A stretch of DNA of 64,000 nucleotides from Desulfovibrio desulfuricans (GCF_024460775.1 NZ_JANFYZ010000003.1:62001-126000); one strand, 5' to 3'. Shown: positions 24,690-36,066, counted from the first letter of the stretch. The notes: a model not told the origin generated them from the letters alone. Made by a program: numbers and translations.

Positions 24690-25034
24690 TTAATGGGGCA
24701 TGGAGCCTGAAAAAAAATGTATGACAAGCACGCCAAGCACAATCAGCCCGAGGCCAAGGCAGGCGGCAAGGTCAAGCTTCTGCCCAAAAACCAGCAAGCC
24801 CAGAAGCGAAACCAGCACAATGCCGATGCCGCTCCAGATGCCGTATGATATGCCCATGGGCACCACATTGAGCACCTTGGAAAGCAGGTAGAATGAAATA
24901 CCGTAGCCGAGCAGCGAAGCAAGGGTGGGCAAAAGACGGCTCATACCCTCCGAATGCTTGAGGCAGGCTGTAGCCCCCACCTCGACCAGAATGGCCGCTC
25001 CAAGCTGAACATATGCCATTGCGGCAGAACTCAT
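24690..25034 (-). CDS. Small multidrug resistance (EmrE-like) transporter
   Basis: A 114-residue, four-helix inner-membrane protein of the SMR family; members pump quaternary cations or guanidinium compounds using protons as antiparallel dimers. The conserved helix-1 glutamate lies in AAILVEVGATACLKHSEG. GISYGIWSGIGIV in helix 3 matches the family dimer/substrate signature (AYAxWxGxG). Start: ATG 25034 behind GAGGTTGGT; the frame is open 20 codons further upstream without a site. It is a single copy rather than a tandem SMR pair. Whether it is a drug, guanidinium or polyamine exporter cannot be told. Confidence 0.85.
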   Translation of the reverse strand: MSSAAMAYVQLGAAILVEVGATACLKHSEGMSRLLPTLASLLGYGISFYLLSKVLNVVPMGISYGIWSGIGIVLVSLLGLLVFGQKLDLAACLGLGLIVLGVLVIHFFSGSMPH

Positions 25035-25080
25035 ACCAACCTCTTTTGTATATCGGGGCAGTAGCGCCACCCGCAGGAAC

Positions 25081-25122
25081 TGCGGCGCGGACAACAGGCA
25101 ACCGCCCGCCGTCCGCGCCGCA
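25081..25122. repeat. Perfect 12-bp inverted repeat between valS and the SMR gene
   Basis: TGCGGCGCGGAC and GTCCGCGCCGCA flank an 18-base loop. There is no T-run on either side. It lies 36 bases past the valS stop and could act as a weak or Rho-assisted terminator or an mRNA 3' stabiliser. Confidence 0.5.
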
Positions 25123-25157
25123 TATTCAGACCGGAAACCCCTTGGGGCGACAGCCGG

Positions 25158-27821
<2,664 letters not shown>

Positions 27822-27849
27822 CTTGCTTTCTCCATGAAAGGCGGCGATA

Positions 27850-29304
27850 ATGCGGTATATGTTTGCCGCACAGCCAATCTGCATTTTATGGGACGCGTCC
27901 CACATCTGGGGCCTCATGGCCTGGCGCGCTGTTCGCGCGCTGGGACTGCCCTGCCGCCTGGTTAAGGGACAAGAAATAGCCGAAGGCGCGTATTTAGGCA
28001 AGCCGGGGGGCGTCAGCCCCAATGGCGGCCCGCAACAGAGCGGCGCGGGCGTACGCCTGCTGCTGGTTCCCGGCGGCAACGCAAGGCTCAAGGCTGCGGC
28101 CCTCGGCAAGAACGGGCGCGAGGCCGTGCGTCAGTGGGTGGAACGCGGCGGCAACTATCTGGGCTTTTGCGGTGGTTCCGGCCTTGCCCTGACCCACCCA
28201 AACCCAGACCACGGCCTGAATATCTGCCCCTGGGCGCGGGCCGCTTACCCTGAACGTCTGTACCATCTTATTTCCGGGCATGTGCGCGCCCACGTTGCCA
28301 GCGGGCATGAATTCTCGCCCCGCAGGCCTGCCGAGCCAGACAGACAGCCCGTGAACGGGCACAATGATACAGGCGCGACTGCCCCCCTGTGCCCCGGTGT
28401 TCGCCGCGCTGCCGCGCGACAGGCCCAGAGCGGAGCAGCTTCTGAAATATTTTCTCCCTCTCTTCCTGTCTGGTGGCCGGGGCGCTTTGCGCCGGAAAAA
28501 AACAACCACGTCACCGTGCTGGCCTCCTACGGTTCGCCGGATGCGGATTTCTGGCTGGCGGACCTGCCCCTGCAAAGCTTGCCCTCCAAGGTTTTTTCTC
28601 ACTGGCGCGACCTTTACGGTCTGAACCTCTCGGCAGATTTTCTTGAAGGCCAGCCCATGGCCGTGACCGGAGCTTACGGGCAGGGGCAGTATGTGCTGAG
28701 CTATTCGCACCTTGAAACGCCGCACAGCCCCGACGCCAACGCGTGGCTGGCCCAGTTGCTGCGCAGCATGACAGGCCTTGAGCCAACGCGCGAAGATGTG
28801 CCCCTGTGGCAGCTGCGCCACCCCTGCGCTGCATGGCCAGAAGGTTCGGGCGGCCCCCTGCTGAGCGCCCTGCGCCACATGCGCGAGCTGCTTGATCTGG
28901 CAGTGGCCCACCATCTTTTCTTTGGGCGCACCCACTGGCTGTGGGGCTGGCGCACGGGCCTGCCCGGCGCGGCCTGCAACAACCTGCACGCGGCCCTGTG
29001 CACGGCGGCAAGCCTTGAACCGTCTGCGTCGGCGCTGGCCTACTGGCAGCAGGTGTCCCCGCGCTTTGCCAAGCTCGAAGGCCTGTTTGCCGCCGGGGCG
29101 GAAGATTATTTTCTGGCCTGCCGCCTTGCGGAAACACTCTCCCCCACAATGCCCGACGCCATTGACAAGCGCGGGCTTGACCACCAGCGCGAATCGCTGT
29201 TCGGTCACCCCATGAACGGCGGGGGCATTCTGGCAGAGCTGCTGGAAATGACCGAAGAGCTCGTCTACCTTTCCCAGACTTCCATCCCCTGCGATCTGGC
29301 CTGA
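27850..29304 (+). CDS. BPL_N / class I glutamine-amidotransferase-like protein of unknown function
   Basis: A 484-residue protein. The N-terminal about 140 residues resemble the BPL_N domain (DJ-1/PfpI/glutaminase fold found at the N-terminus of some eukaryotic biotin ligases): CILWDASHIWG, LLLVPGGNARLK and the nucleophile elbow NYLGFCGGSGLAL with a candidate catalytic cysteine. A second conserved block around VTGAYGQGQYVLSYSHLETPHSPDANAWL completes the fold. The C-terminal about 170 residues are helical and unrecognised. No biotin ligase catalytic domain is present. It diverges from valS across only 28 bases and lies 126 bases before lipB, which hints at a cofactor or lipoate connection, but position is the only support. 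Confidence 0.6.
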   Translation: MRYMFAAQPICILWDASHIWGLMAWRAVRALGLPCRLVKGQEIAEGAYLGKPGGVSPNGGPQQSGAGVRLLLVPGGNARLKAAALGKNGREAVRQWVERGGNYLGFCGGSGLALTHPNPDHGLNICPWARAAYPERLYHLISGHVRAHVASGHEFSPRRPAEPDRQPVNGHNDTGATAPLCPGVRRAAARQAQSGAASEIFSPSLPVWWPGRFAPEKNNHVTVLASYGSPDADFWLADLPLQSLPSKVFSHWRDLYGLNLSADFLEGQPMAVTGAYGQGQYVLSYSHLETPHSPDANAWLAQLLRSMTGLEPTREDVPLWQLRHPCAAWPEGSGGPLLSALRHMRELLDLAVAHHLFFGRTHWLWGWRTGLPGAACNNLHAALCTAASLEPSASALAYWQQVSPRFAKLEGLFAAGAEDYFLACRLAETLSPTMPDAIDKRGLDHQRESLFGHPMNGGGILAELLEMTEELVYLSQTSIPCDLA

Positions 29305-29430
29305 CTCCGCTGCAACCAACCTGGCGCGGCGTCATGCCCCGCCCGCCTCTGCGCGCCGCAAACGCTGGACGCCGGGGCCGCAAGCCGCTATGAGGGCTTT
29401 TTGCATCAACCTTCAAAGCCCAAGGCTCAC

Positions 29431-30114
29431 ATGTACGCATTTGATCTCGGCTGCGCCGCCTACCAGCGCGCCTTTGAAATACAAAAACAGGCGCAGGCTT
29501 ACGTGCTTCAGGGCGGCGACGACATTCTGCTGCTTCTGGAGCATCCGCCCACCGTCACCCTTGGCAAAAACTCCGGCCAGGAGAATCTGCCTCCCAACCT
29601 CGCCAGCATTTGGGGTTCGGCTGTGGATGTTGTGCACAGCACGCGCGGCGGCAATATTACCTGCCATTTTCCCGGTCAGCTGGTGGCCTACCCTATCATC
29701 AACCTGAAAAAACGTTCCGGCGGCGTCCGGGCCTATGTAAATGATGTGGAAGAAACCGCCATCCGCACGGTACGGCGCTTTGGCATTGAAGCGGCCCGCA
29801 AGCCGGGTTTTCCCGGCGTATGGGTGGGCGGCAGCAAGATTGCCTCTCTGGGCATTGCCGTACAGCGCCACGTGACCCTGCACGGTCTGGCAATGAATGT
29901 GGACAGGGATCTTTCCCTCTTCAACATCATCACCCCATGCGGCCTTGATGGCGTGACCGCCACCTCGGTGCAGCGGGAACAGAACGGCGACCCGGCGACT
30001 ATGGATGCTGTGAAAGCATGCTTTCTTGAAGCCTTTTGCGAGGTTTTCAGCCAGCCGCTGCCGCCCCTGCAATCGACGCAAGCCTGCGAAGCCCTGCTCG
30101 CGGGCCAACCGTAA
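29431..30114 (+). CDS. lipB: Octanoyl-[ACP]:protein octanoyltransferase LipB
   Basis: A 227-residue first enzyme of lipoate assembly: it moves octanoate from ACP to apo-GcvH or to E2 subunits. The catalytic pair is visible as K136 in VGGSKIASLGIAVQRHVTLHG (split: VGGSKIASLG) and C170 in ITPCGLDG. RGGNITCHFPGQLVAYPI is the family's substrate-pocket motif. Start: ATG 29431 after CAAGGCTCAC; an in-frame TTG at 29401 behind GAGGG would add ten residues and cannot be excluded. lipA follows after 92 bases, so the pair is probably one unit. Confidence 0.95.
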   Translation: MYAFDLGCAAYQRAFEIQKQAQAYVLQGGDDILLLLEHPPTVTLGKNSGQENLPPNLASIWGSAVDVVHSTRGGNITCHFPGQLVAYPIINLKKRSGGVRAYVNDVEETAIRTVRRFGIEAARKPGFPGVWVGGSKIASLGIAVQRHVTLHGLAMNVDRDLSLFNIITPCGLDGVTATSVQREQNGDPATMDAVKACFLEAFCEVFSQPLPPLQSTQACEALLAGQP

Positions 30115-30206
30115 CGGGCATGCAGGACGGATCAAATCACCAGCCCAACACCAGTTCAGGCAATTTGCGGCATGACGCCGCAGGTGCCGCAGCAAGGACG
30201 AAACAG

Positions 30207-31088
30207 ATGACCCAACCCGATTCTTCCGATAATTCCGGTTCTGCCAACGCCCCTCTGCGCAAGCCCGCATGGCTGCGCCGCCCGCTGGCCTCCGACAGGC
30301 GCTTTTTCACCACCTCCGCCCTGCTGAACGAGCAGGGGCTTTCCACCGTGTGCAAGGAGGCCAACTGCCCCAACCGGCAGGAATGCTTTTCTTCCGGCAC
30401 GGCCACATTTCTGATTTTGGGTGAAACCTGTACGCGCAATTGCCGCTTCTGCAATATCCACCCCGGCCAGACCAGCGCCCCCGACCCCACGGAACCTCAG
30501 CGCGTGGCTCAGGCCGCCGTTACGCTGGGACTCAGGCATGTGGTTGTCACTTCTGTGACGCGTGACGATCTTGCGGACGGTGGTTCCGCCCAGTTTGCCG
30601 CCGTTATTCAGGCGCTCCGGCAGGCCCTGCCGCAGAGCAGTGTCGAGGTGCTTATCCCCGATTTTCAGGGCAACGCCGATGCCCTGCGCACGGTCATGGA
30701 CGCCAAACCCCATATCATCAACCACAATGTGGAAACGCACCCCGCGCTCTATGCGCAGGTGCGCCCCCAAGCCGATTACGAGCAAAGCCTGGAACTGCTG
30801 CGCCGCGTGAATGACTGCGGCATGACGGCCAAAAGCGGCCTCATGGTGGGGCTGGGCGAAACAGACGCGCAGGTGCTTGAGGTGATCAAGGACCTGCACA
30901 CCGTGGGCTGCTCCATTGTGACCATCGGCCAGTACCTGCCGCCCACAAGCCAGCACCACAAGCTTGACCGCTATGTGACGCCGGAACAGTTTGAAGAGTA
31001 CGCCGCCTACGGTAAATCGCTGGGTTTGCGCCACGTGTTTTCCGGTCCGCTGGTGCGCAGCAGCTACCACGCAGCCAACTTTGCCTGA
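30207..31088 (+). CDS. lipA: Lipoyl synthase LipA
   Basis: A 293-residue radical-SAM enzyme that inserts two sulfurs into protein-bound octanoyl groups. The auxiliary cluster cysteines are C49, C54 and C60 (CKEANCPNRQEC), and the SAM cluster cysteines are C75, C79 and C82 (CTRNCRFC). The C-terminal LVRSSYHA supplies the serine ligand of the auxiliary cluster. Start: ATG 30207 behind AAGGACG, which gives normal family length. An earlier in-frame ATG at 30120 would add 29 low-complexity residues. It sits downstream of lipB and upstream of a bidirectional terminator. Confidence 0.96.
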   Translation: MTQPDSSDNSGSANAPLRKPAWLRRPLASDRRFFTTSALLNEQGLSTVCKEANCPNRQECFSSGTATFLILGETCTRNCRFCNIHPGQTSAPDPTEPQRVAQAAVTLGLRHVVVTSVTRDDLADGGSAQFAAVIQALRQALPQSSVEVLIPDFQGNADALRTVMDAKPHIINHNVETHPALYAQVRPQADYEQSLELLRRVNDCGMTAKSGLMVGLGETDAQVLEVIKDLHTVGCSIVTIGQYLPPTSQHHKLDRYVTPEQFEEYAAYGKSLGLRHVFSGPLVRSSYHAANFA

Positions 31089-31139
31089 TTGCGGGCCGGT
31101 CGCTGGCCAGCCTCTACCTGCCTCAACCGCGCAACCATA

Positions 31140-31190
31140 AAAAGCGGGCTTTGCTCCCCGGATCACTGCCGGAGAACAAAGCCCGCTTTT
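31140..31190. terminator. Bidirectional terminator between lipA and the AEC permease
   Basis: AAAAGCGGGCTTTG and CAAAGCCCGCTTTT arms (14 bp) with an inner stem-loop (CCGG/CCGG). A-run and T-run on each side suit both convergent genes. Confidence 0.88.
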
Positions 31191-31215
31191 CGTTCCTCAA
31201 ATTTCAGGACCCGGC

Positions 31216-32199
31216 TTAAACCATACCCAAGGCCTGAAAACCCCAGACAAAACCTGTCAGGGTAAAAATACTCAGCCCGTTGGCGACCACTGCCGTAAGG
31301 GCCGCTTCTTCCGGCACGGTGCTGTACACCTCGGCAATGACCGTCACCACCAGAGCCGTGGCCGTAGCGCTGACAATCACGCTGATTACGAGCCACAGGC
31401 CCGAAACACCCAAGGCCGCCAGCATGACCCAGCACAGCAGCGGGTGCAGAACCAGCTTGCAGAGAATAAACCACGTTTGCCGCGCAAAAGCGTGTCCGTG
31501 CGCCTGCCGCGTGGCCACCACCAGCTTTTGCCGCAAATCCAGCCCCAAAGCCAGCAGCATGCAGGGGGCCGCAGTGTAGCCCACAAGGCTCACCGCGCGG
31601 TCAAGCGGAGCCCACAACCCAAGCCCGGAGGCGGAAAGCGCTATGCCTGCCAGGGTCGAAAGCAGAATGGGGTTGCCAAGGATAAAAACCTTCAGAAGCT
31701 TGCCCACAAATTTCAGGGGATTGCCGCCGTCCCAGGCCAGCGATCCGGCCAGCGCATCCAGACGGGACTGCCCGATGATCATGACCACATTGGGCGTGAG
31801 GGTACACAGACCGGCAATGAGCATGGCTGTGGCATTGCCGGGGAACAGGTTGGACACGATGGGCAACCCCACAAAGGCGGCATTGCAGGCGGAACAGGAA
31901 AGCCCGGCAATGACGCCCGGCCCAACGCCGCGCCGACAAAAAATCCTGTCGCCCACATAGCCGATGCAATACACCACGAGCTGGGAGCCAAGAATGCCCC
32001 CCCAGAAAGCCCAATGGGCAAGATCCTTCAGGCTGGCCCCGGCCAGCAGGTGCAGAATCAGCAACGGCAGAGCCAGCTTGAGCACATAGATGCCAAGAAC
32101 AGGGCCAGCGTTTTCGGGCAATACATCGCGACTGCGCAAAAGAACGCCCGCGCCAATAATCAGAAATACGGGCATGACGGCAAACAGCGCTTGAAACAT
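31216..32199 (-). CDS. AEC (auxin efflux carrier) family permease
   Basis: A 327-residue inner-membrane protein with about ten hydrophobic helices in two five-helix halves. The N-terminal half holds the ILGIYVLKLALPLLILH region (written here as VLKLALPLLILHLLAG), where a conserved LP break occurs, and LSCSACNAAFVGLPI. The C-terminal half has the crossover-like SATATALVVTVIAEVY. Bacterial members carry malonate, malate or other small carboxylates. Start: ATG 32199 behind AAAAGG. The upstream region holds a perfect palindrome, so expression is probably under a dedicated regulator. The substrate cannot be read. Confidence 0.85.
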   Translation of the reverse strand: MFQALFAVMPVFLIIGAGVLLRSRDVLPENAGPVLGIYVLKLALPLLILHLLAGASLKDLAHWAFWGGILGSQLVVYCIGYVGDRIFCRRGVGPGVIAGLSCSACNAAFVGLPIVSNLFPGNATAMLIAGLCTLTPNVVMIIGQSRLDALAGSLAWDGGNPLKFVGKLLKVFILGNPILLSTLAGIALSASGLGLWAPLDRAVSLVGYTAAPCMLLALGLDLRQKLVVATRQAHGHAFARQTWFILCKLVLHPLLCWVMLAALGVSGLWLVISVIVSATATALVVTVIAEVYSTVPEEAALTAVVANGLSIFTLTGFVWGFQALGMV

Positions 32200-32294
32200 A
32201 ACAAACCTTTTCCATTCGGATGCGTTTTTCACCCACCGGCATACCCGGCTGGCGACGGCGAAACTATGGCGCGGCTTGTCCACCTTGTCCAGCA

Positions 32295-32322
32295 AAAACT
32301 GTTTGTTCGTTCAAACAGTTTT
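32295..32322. promoter_or_regulatory. Perfect palindromic operator candidate upstream of the AEC permease
   Basis: AAAACTGTTTG, six bases, CAAACAGTTTT: two exact 11-base inverted arms. It lies about 100 bases before the permease ATG, next to an A/T-rich tract (32323-32390) with several TATAAT-like hexamers and another partial copy, CTGTTTCAAACAATT, near 32362. The gap 32200-32523 otherwise holds only the Skp terminator. Confidence 0.55.
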
Positions 32323-32450
32323 TAAGATGTATAATTACAGAATATTACAAAAATTATATCATCTGTTTCAAACAATTGCCAACCCTTTGCCAGAGGTTCG
32401 AACACGCCCGCTTTTCAGCCCAGCCTCACCCAAACCCGCAAACAGGCCAT

Positions 32451-32482
32451 AAAAAAGCCCTCCGTCAATGACGAAGGGCTTT
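32451..32482 (-). terminator. Terminator after the Skp-like gene
   Basis: On the minus strand, AAAGCCCTTCGTC, ATT, GACGGAGGGCTTT then TTTAT: a long stem with one mismatch and a T-run. It lies 42 bases past the stop at 32524. Confidence 0.85.
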
Positions 32483-32523
32483 GCCAAACATTCAGCCGTT
32501 AAATACAGCCGAAAGAATCTGTC

Positions 32524-33087
32524 TTACTTTTTGGCCTTGGCAGCCTTGTCATCCTTGGGCGTTTCGGCCTTGGGGGCGGCGGCTTCCGGAGCCTTTTCAG
32601 CTTCGGGCGTCACAGACTTGAAATCAAGCTTCTGCTTGTTCACAAGTTCCAGCACTTCATTGGTCACATCGCTCTTGGAATCAAAAGCGGCGACAGCTTC
32701 AGTGCTGATAATGACGGCATAGCCCTTTTCAGTGCGATAGGTATTGATCACGCGCTGAATGGCATCATACAGCAGGTTTACAACATTCTGCTGTTCCACC
32801 TGCATGCGCTGCTGGGCAGACATGTAGACGGCCTGCAGTTCTTTCTGCGCTTCAGCGTCCTTGGGGTTGGCTTCCAGGCGCTGCTGGATGTCGTTAAGCT
32901 TGGTCTGCATGTCGCCCTGAAGGCTTTCAAGGAACTTCACGCCGGCCTTGCCAGGTTCGCTATCGCGCATCACGCGCGCCATATCCACCACCGCCACCTT
33001 GGGCTGGGCATTATTGTCGCCCTGTTGGCAGGCAAAAAGCATGAAGCTCAGCAGCAGAGCCAGCGGCATAAAAAAACGGATTCGCAT
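32524..33087 (-). CDS. OmpH/Skp-family periplasmic chaperone, predicted lipoprotein
   Basis: A 187-residue Skp-type chaperone; these hold unfolded outer-membrane proteins in a trimeric jellyfish-like cage. The domain begins PKVAVVDMARVMRDSEPGKAG and continues as a long helical hairpin (about 50-130), ending in the strand GYAVIISTEAVAAF. A tail of about 30 A/K/P/E-rich residues follows. The signal peptide has the lipobox LLSFMLFAC, so this copy is probably anchored rather than soluble like E. coli Skp. Start: ATG 33087 behind AGGAGTGG. The lytic transglycosylase gene is 155 bases upstream on the same strand. Confidence 0.85.
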   Translation of the reverse strand: MRIRFFMPLALLLSFMLFACQQGDNNAQPKVAVVDMARVMRDSEPGKAGVKFLESLQGDMQTKLNDIQQRLEANPKDAEAQKELQAVYMSAQQRMQVEQQNVVNLLYDAIQRVINTYRTEKGYAVIISTEAVAAFDSKSDVTNEVLELVNKQKLDFKSVTPEAEKAPEAAAPKAETPKDDKAAKAKK

Positions 33088-33242
33088 GGTTGTGACCACT
33101 CCTCTAATAAATGCCGGGCATAGAGTTGGGGCTCGGCGTTGAAGAACATGTACGTTGTTTTTATAGGCACCACAACCATTTTTCGCTGAAATTCCCTCTT
33201 GGGCGGCGCTTTGCGCGCGCCCCTTCGCGAGGAAAATCCACA

Positions 33243-34487
33243 TCAGCGCAGCGAGGCGTACTGGGCCTTCATTCTCTGCACCCGGGCAACGTAGAAACGT
33301 GTTTCACGGGCTGGCAGGCGCGTGGCAAGATCCCTGTAAAAGGCGTCAACCGTCATGGCGTTTATGGTGTCCACGGCTTCTTCCATGGTTTTGCCGTAGA
33401 GCCGCAGAAAACGGTTCGGCCCCATATTGTAGGCGGCAATTGCGCAATATTCCCTTGCCAGCGGGTTGTGCACCCCGGAAAAATACCGGGTGAACAGGAT
33501 GTGCAGGTAGGTGGTGCCATAGCGGATGTTGGTTTCCGGCACGCGCAGGTCGTCAAAACCCACGTCGCCCATGCGCCCGTAAAGGTATTTGTGCACCTCG
33601 TCGTTGGCGGTATCGGGCACTACCTGCATGAGGCCCATGGCCGACTTGTTGCTGACCAGGGTTGGCGAAAAGTCGCTTTCGCTGTGGATGATGGCGTACA
33701 CAAGCTCGGTGCTCAAATTGTAGCGGCGCGAAAAATTCTCCACCAGATTCTGATAACGGCGGGCTCTGGCCTGTAGTTTTTCCATGTCGTTATCGTCAAT
33801 ATCGCCCACAAAGTTATCAAAAACAGTGCCGTGGCGCAGCACTTCAATGGCCGCCCTGCGCACCACGCGGGGCGAATAGCCCGCCAGCATGGCCGCGGGA
33901 GTCACCCAGCGCAGCGGGCGGCCCGCCGCATCAAGGGCATCGCCGTAATCGCGGGGCTGGTTGCTGACCAGAAGCGGGATGGAAACACCGTCCAGGGCCA
34001 GCAGAGGTGCAAAATCGCCCTGCGCGTCGCCTGAAAAGGCCAGTGATGGTTCGCCAGTATCAAGGATGACGCCGGCTGGCCCAAAGGAAACAATGCGCCG
34101 GGTCATATCCTGACCTGAGGCCTGACCTGTAGCCTTGCCTGTCGCAGAGCCCATCGCTGAGGATGTCCCCTGAGTTTTGTCCGTACCAGGTACCGGGCGG
34201 GCAGATGCGCTGGCATCGGCAGCCTGACGCGTCCGCGGACTGCCCCCGGATGTTTGTTCAGAATGCGGCTCCACCGCCCCGCGCACGGCCCACTGGCGTA
34301 CACCGTCGCCCTGCGCCTGAATGGGAACGGGCATGTCTTCGGGACGCAGGCGGGCCACCATGCCGCTGGCGCGGCGGCGCAGTTCCGGCCCCTCGCTCTG
34401 CGGCACAAAACCGGCCAGCAGGCCGAGCACCAGCAAGGCGGCGGCAAGGCCGAGCGATATGAGCAATATTGTGTTACGTTGTTTCAT
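33243..34487 (-). CDS. Membrane-anchored lytic transglycosylase (MltC/Slt-like)
   Basis: About 414 residues; cleaves peptidoglycan glycan strands to 1,6-anhydro ends. An N-terminal membrane helix (about 7-27) is followed by a low-complexity Ser/Gly/Thr-rich linker (about 70-130), a middle domain related to the MltC N-terminal domain (DUF3393-like; VFDNFVGDIDDNDMEK) and the catalytic domain. The catalytic glutamate lies in YAIIHSESDFSPTLVSNKSAMG (short form HSESDFSP), followed by GLMQVVP and AAYNMGPNRFLRLYG. Start: ATG 34487; the preceding ATG at 34493 is an alternative. It is upstream of the Skp-like gene, so both serve the envelope. Confidence 0.88.
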   Translation of the reverse strand: MKQRNTILLISLGLAAALLVLGLLAGFVPQSEGPELRRRASGMVARLRPEDMPVPIQAQGDGVRQWAVRGAVEPHSEQTSGGSPRTRQAADASASARPVPGTDKTQGTSSAMGSATGKATGQASGQDMTRRIVSFGPAGVILDTGEPSLAFSGDAQGDFAPLLALDGVSIPLLVSNQPRDYGDALDAAGRPLRWVTPAAMLAGYSPRVVRRAAIEVLRHGTVFDNFVGDIDDNDMEKLQARARRYQNLVENFSRRYNLSTELVYAIIHSESDFSPTLVSNKSAMGLMQVVPDTANDEVHKYLYGRMGDVGFDDLRVPETNIRYGTTYLHILFTRYFSGVHNPLAREYCAIAAYNMGPNRFLRLYGKTMEEAVDTINAMTVDAFYRDLATRLPARETRFYVARVQRMKAQYASLR

Positions 34488-34719
34488 GGGCATCCCCGTG
34501 GGCGTCGGCACGGCCTTGAGCCTGCCGCCGTCTGACGGTTGTAGGGCTGATCTCATACACCCTGCCCGCAGGCAGAATATGCGTCGGAAATCCGACAGCC
34601 GAGAATCTTCCGCAACACTTCTTGCAATTCCTTTGCCAATTCTCCACACGTCCCAGACAAACCACTTTACAAAATGTGTACTTTAATTCAGAACAGACGG
34701 CCCCATTTATGAGCTACCG

Positions 34720-34748
34720 TTGACCAGACCTTTTTTCCCACCTATACT
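34720..34748 (+). promoter_or_regulatory. Sigma-70 promoter for the GAF protein/SulP/dus operon
   Basis: TTGACC, exactly 17 bases, TATACT. The expected start near 34755 leaves a leader of about 190 bases before the GTG at 34943. This is the only clear element in the 455-base divergent gap 34488-34942. Confidence 0.6.
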
Positions 34749-34942
34749 TATTTCTGTGAAAAAAGGCTTGCACGCCATGCGCGCGAGAGCCGCCGCCCGG
34801 GCCTCAAAAGAGCCCTCAAGGCGGTCATTTCTCTGGGAATCAGGCGGTTCAGCCCGGGCAACAACGTCTTAATACGCGCATAGCCGCGCCGGTTCCCCAT
34901 GCTGTCAGCCAACACAGGCACCCCGGGGAAATGGAGCAAACC

Positions 34943-36064
34943 GTGTCCCAGCATTCGCCAGAATACATTCGCGAAGAAATCAAACGCCTCCTCAAATATG
35001 CGCCGCCCGAAATGCGCGCCGCAGCCATTGCCCTGCTGCCCGCCGCAAAGCGCTCTCTCAACACCGGCTATCACCCCTGCCTGCGCGGGGTGCCCATGCG
35101 CAGCTGGCGCTGCCTGCTCATGCTGCTCACCTCCATATCTGCCATGCAGAACGATACCGAAATGCTGCTGCGCGTTTCCAACGATCTGCTCGCCATTGCC
35201 GACCGTATGGCCCCTCCTGGGGAAGTGCTGCGGCAAAGCGCTGAAATTCTTGTCCACGCCCTGTACGCCGATATGTACGTGTGCCGCCTGCGCAATGCCA
35301 ATGGCGAATGGGTGGCGCGCTCGGCCAATCAGGTGGACGGCGGCAGCATACCCATCGTGGCCCCAATGCTGGAGGAAGGCCTGCGCGAACACCCCGTGAT
35401 GCGCGCCATTCTTGAAGGCCACACCCGCTATGTGGTGTCCAACAACCTTCAGGCCCTGGCCATGGGCGGTGAATCCTTTGACTGCATCATCTACAAGGAA
35501 GGCTACCGTTCGCGTCTGGCCTTTGTGCTGCGAGAGCGCAGCAACAAGCCTCCCTTTGGCCTCGTAATGTTGTATACCAAACGTGAGTATGGCTTTGAAA
35601 GCTTTGACGAACGTTTTCTTTCAAAATGTGCCAGCATTGTTTCGCTCACCGTGGGCCGCCGCGTGGCCGTTGCCCGCGATACGCTGGAAAAAGCCGCCGG
35701 AGCCATGGCCCACTACGGCAACAACGCCCTGAACGTCATGCGCAATCAGGCGGAATATTGCGGCGAACTGGTGGAAGATCTGGACGCCAACCAGGCGCGC
35801 AGCCTGCGCCTTGCGCGCGAGCTGCTGGCCGAATTTCCTGAAAATTCGCGCGGGCGCATGCTCGGCATGGAGCTGGAACGCGCGCTCGCCCGCAACGACC
35901 TCACCGAACTGGCCGGGCATCTGGGCGGCGTGCTTGAAGGTACGCGGCGCATGACGCGCATTATCAATTCGCTCAAAAAATCCGCAGACCGGCCACGCCT
36001 GATGCACTACGCCCTTGGGCACGATGTGCTGCGCCTTGAGGACGATGTAACACGCGAGGATTAG
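34943..36064 (+). CDS. GAF-domain signalling protein, possibly a degenerate histidine kinase
   Basis: About 373 residues. A helical N-terminal part (1-90) precedes a GAF-like domain (about 95-230; EILVHALYADMYVCRLRN, IYKEGYRSRLAFVLRER, FGLVMLYTKREYGFESFDERFL). A helical segment follows, with AGAMAHYGNNALNVMRNQAEY (short form AMAHYGNN) in the place of a histidine-kinase H-box, then a second helical part. No ATP-binding domain (N, G1, G2 boxes) is present. Start: GTG 34943 behind a well-spaced GGAG; an ATG 12 bases upstream has no spaced site. Its stop lies 2 bases before the SulP ATG, so it probably senses something linked to that transporter. Confidence 0.65.
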   Translation: MSQHSPEYIREEIKRLLKYAPPEMRAAAIALLPAAKRSLNTGYHPCLRGVPMRSWRCLLMLLTSISAMQNDTEMLLRVSNDLLAIADRMAPPGEVLRQSAEILVHALYADMYVCRLRNANGEWVARSANQVDGGSIPIVAPMLEEGLREHPVMRAILEGHTRYVVSNNLQALAMGGESFDCIIYKEGYRSRLAFVLRERSNKPPFGLVMLYTKREYGFESFDERFLSKCASIVSLTVGRRVAVARDTLEKAAGAMAHYGNNALNVMRNQAEYCGELVEDLDANQARSLRLARELLAEFPENSRGRMLGMELERALARNDLTELAGHLGGVLEGTRRMTRIINSLKKSADRPRLMHYALGHDVLRLEDDVTRED

Positions 36065-36066
36065 TC

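Noticed and set aside
32385-32410. GGTTCGAAC resembling a tRNA T-arm
   Set aside because: No acceptor stem, anticodon arm or CCA-side pairing could be found on either strand.
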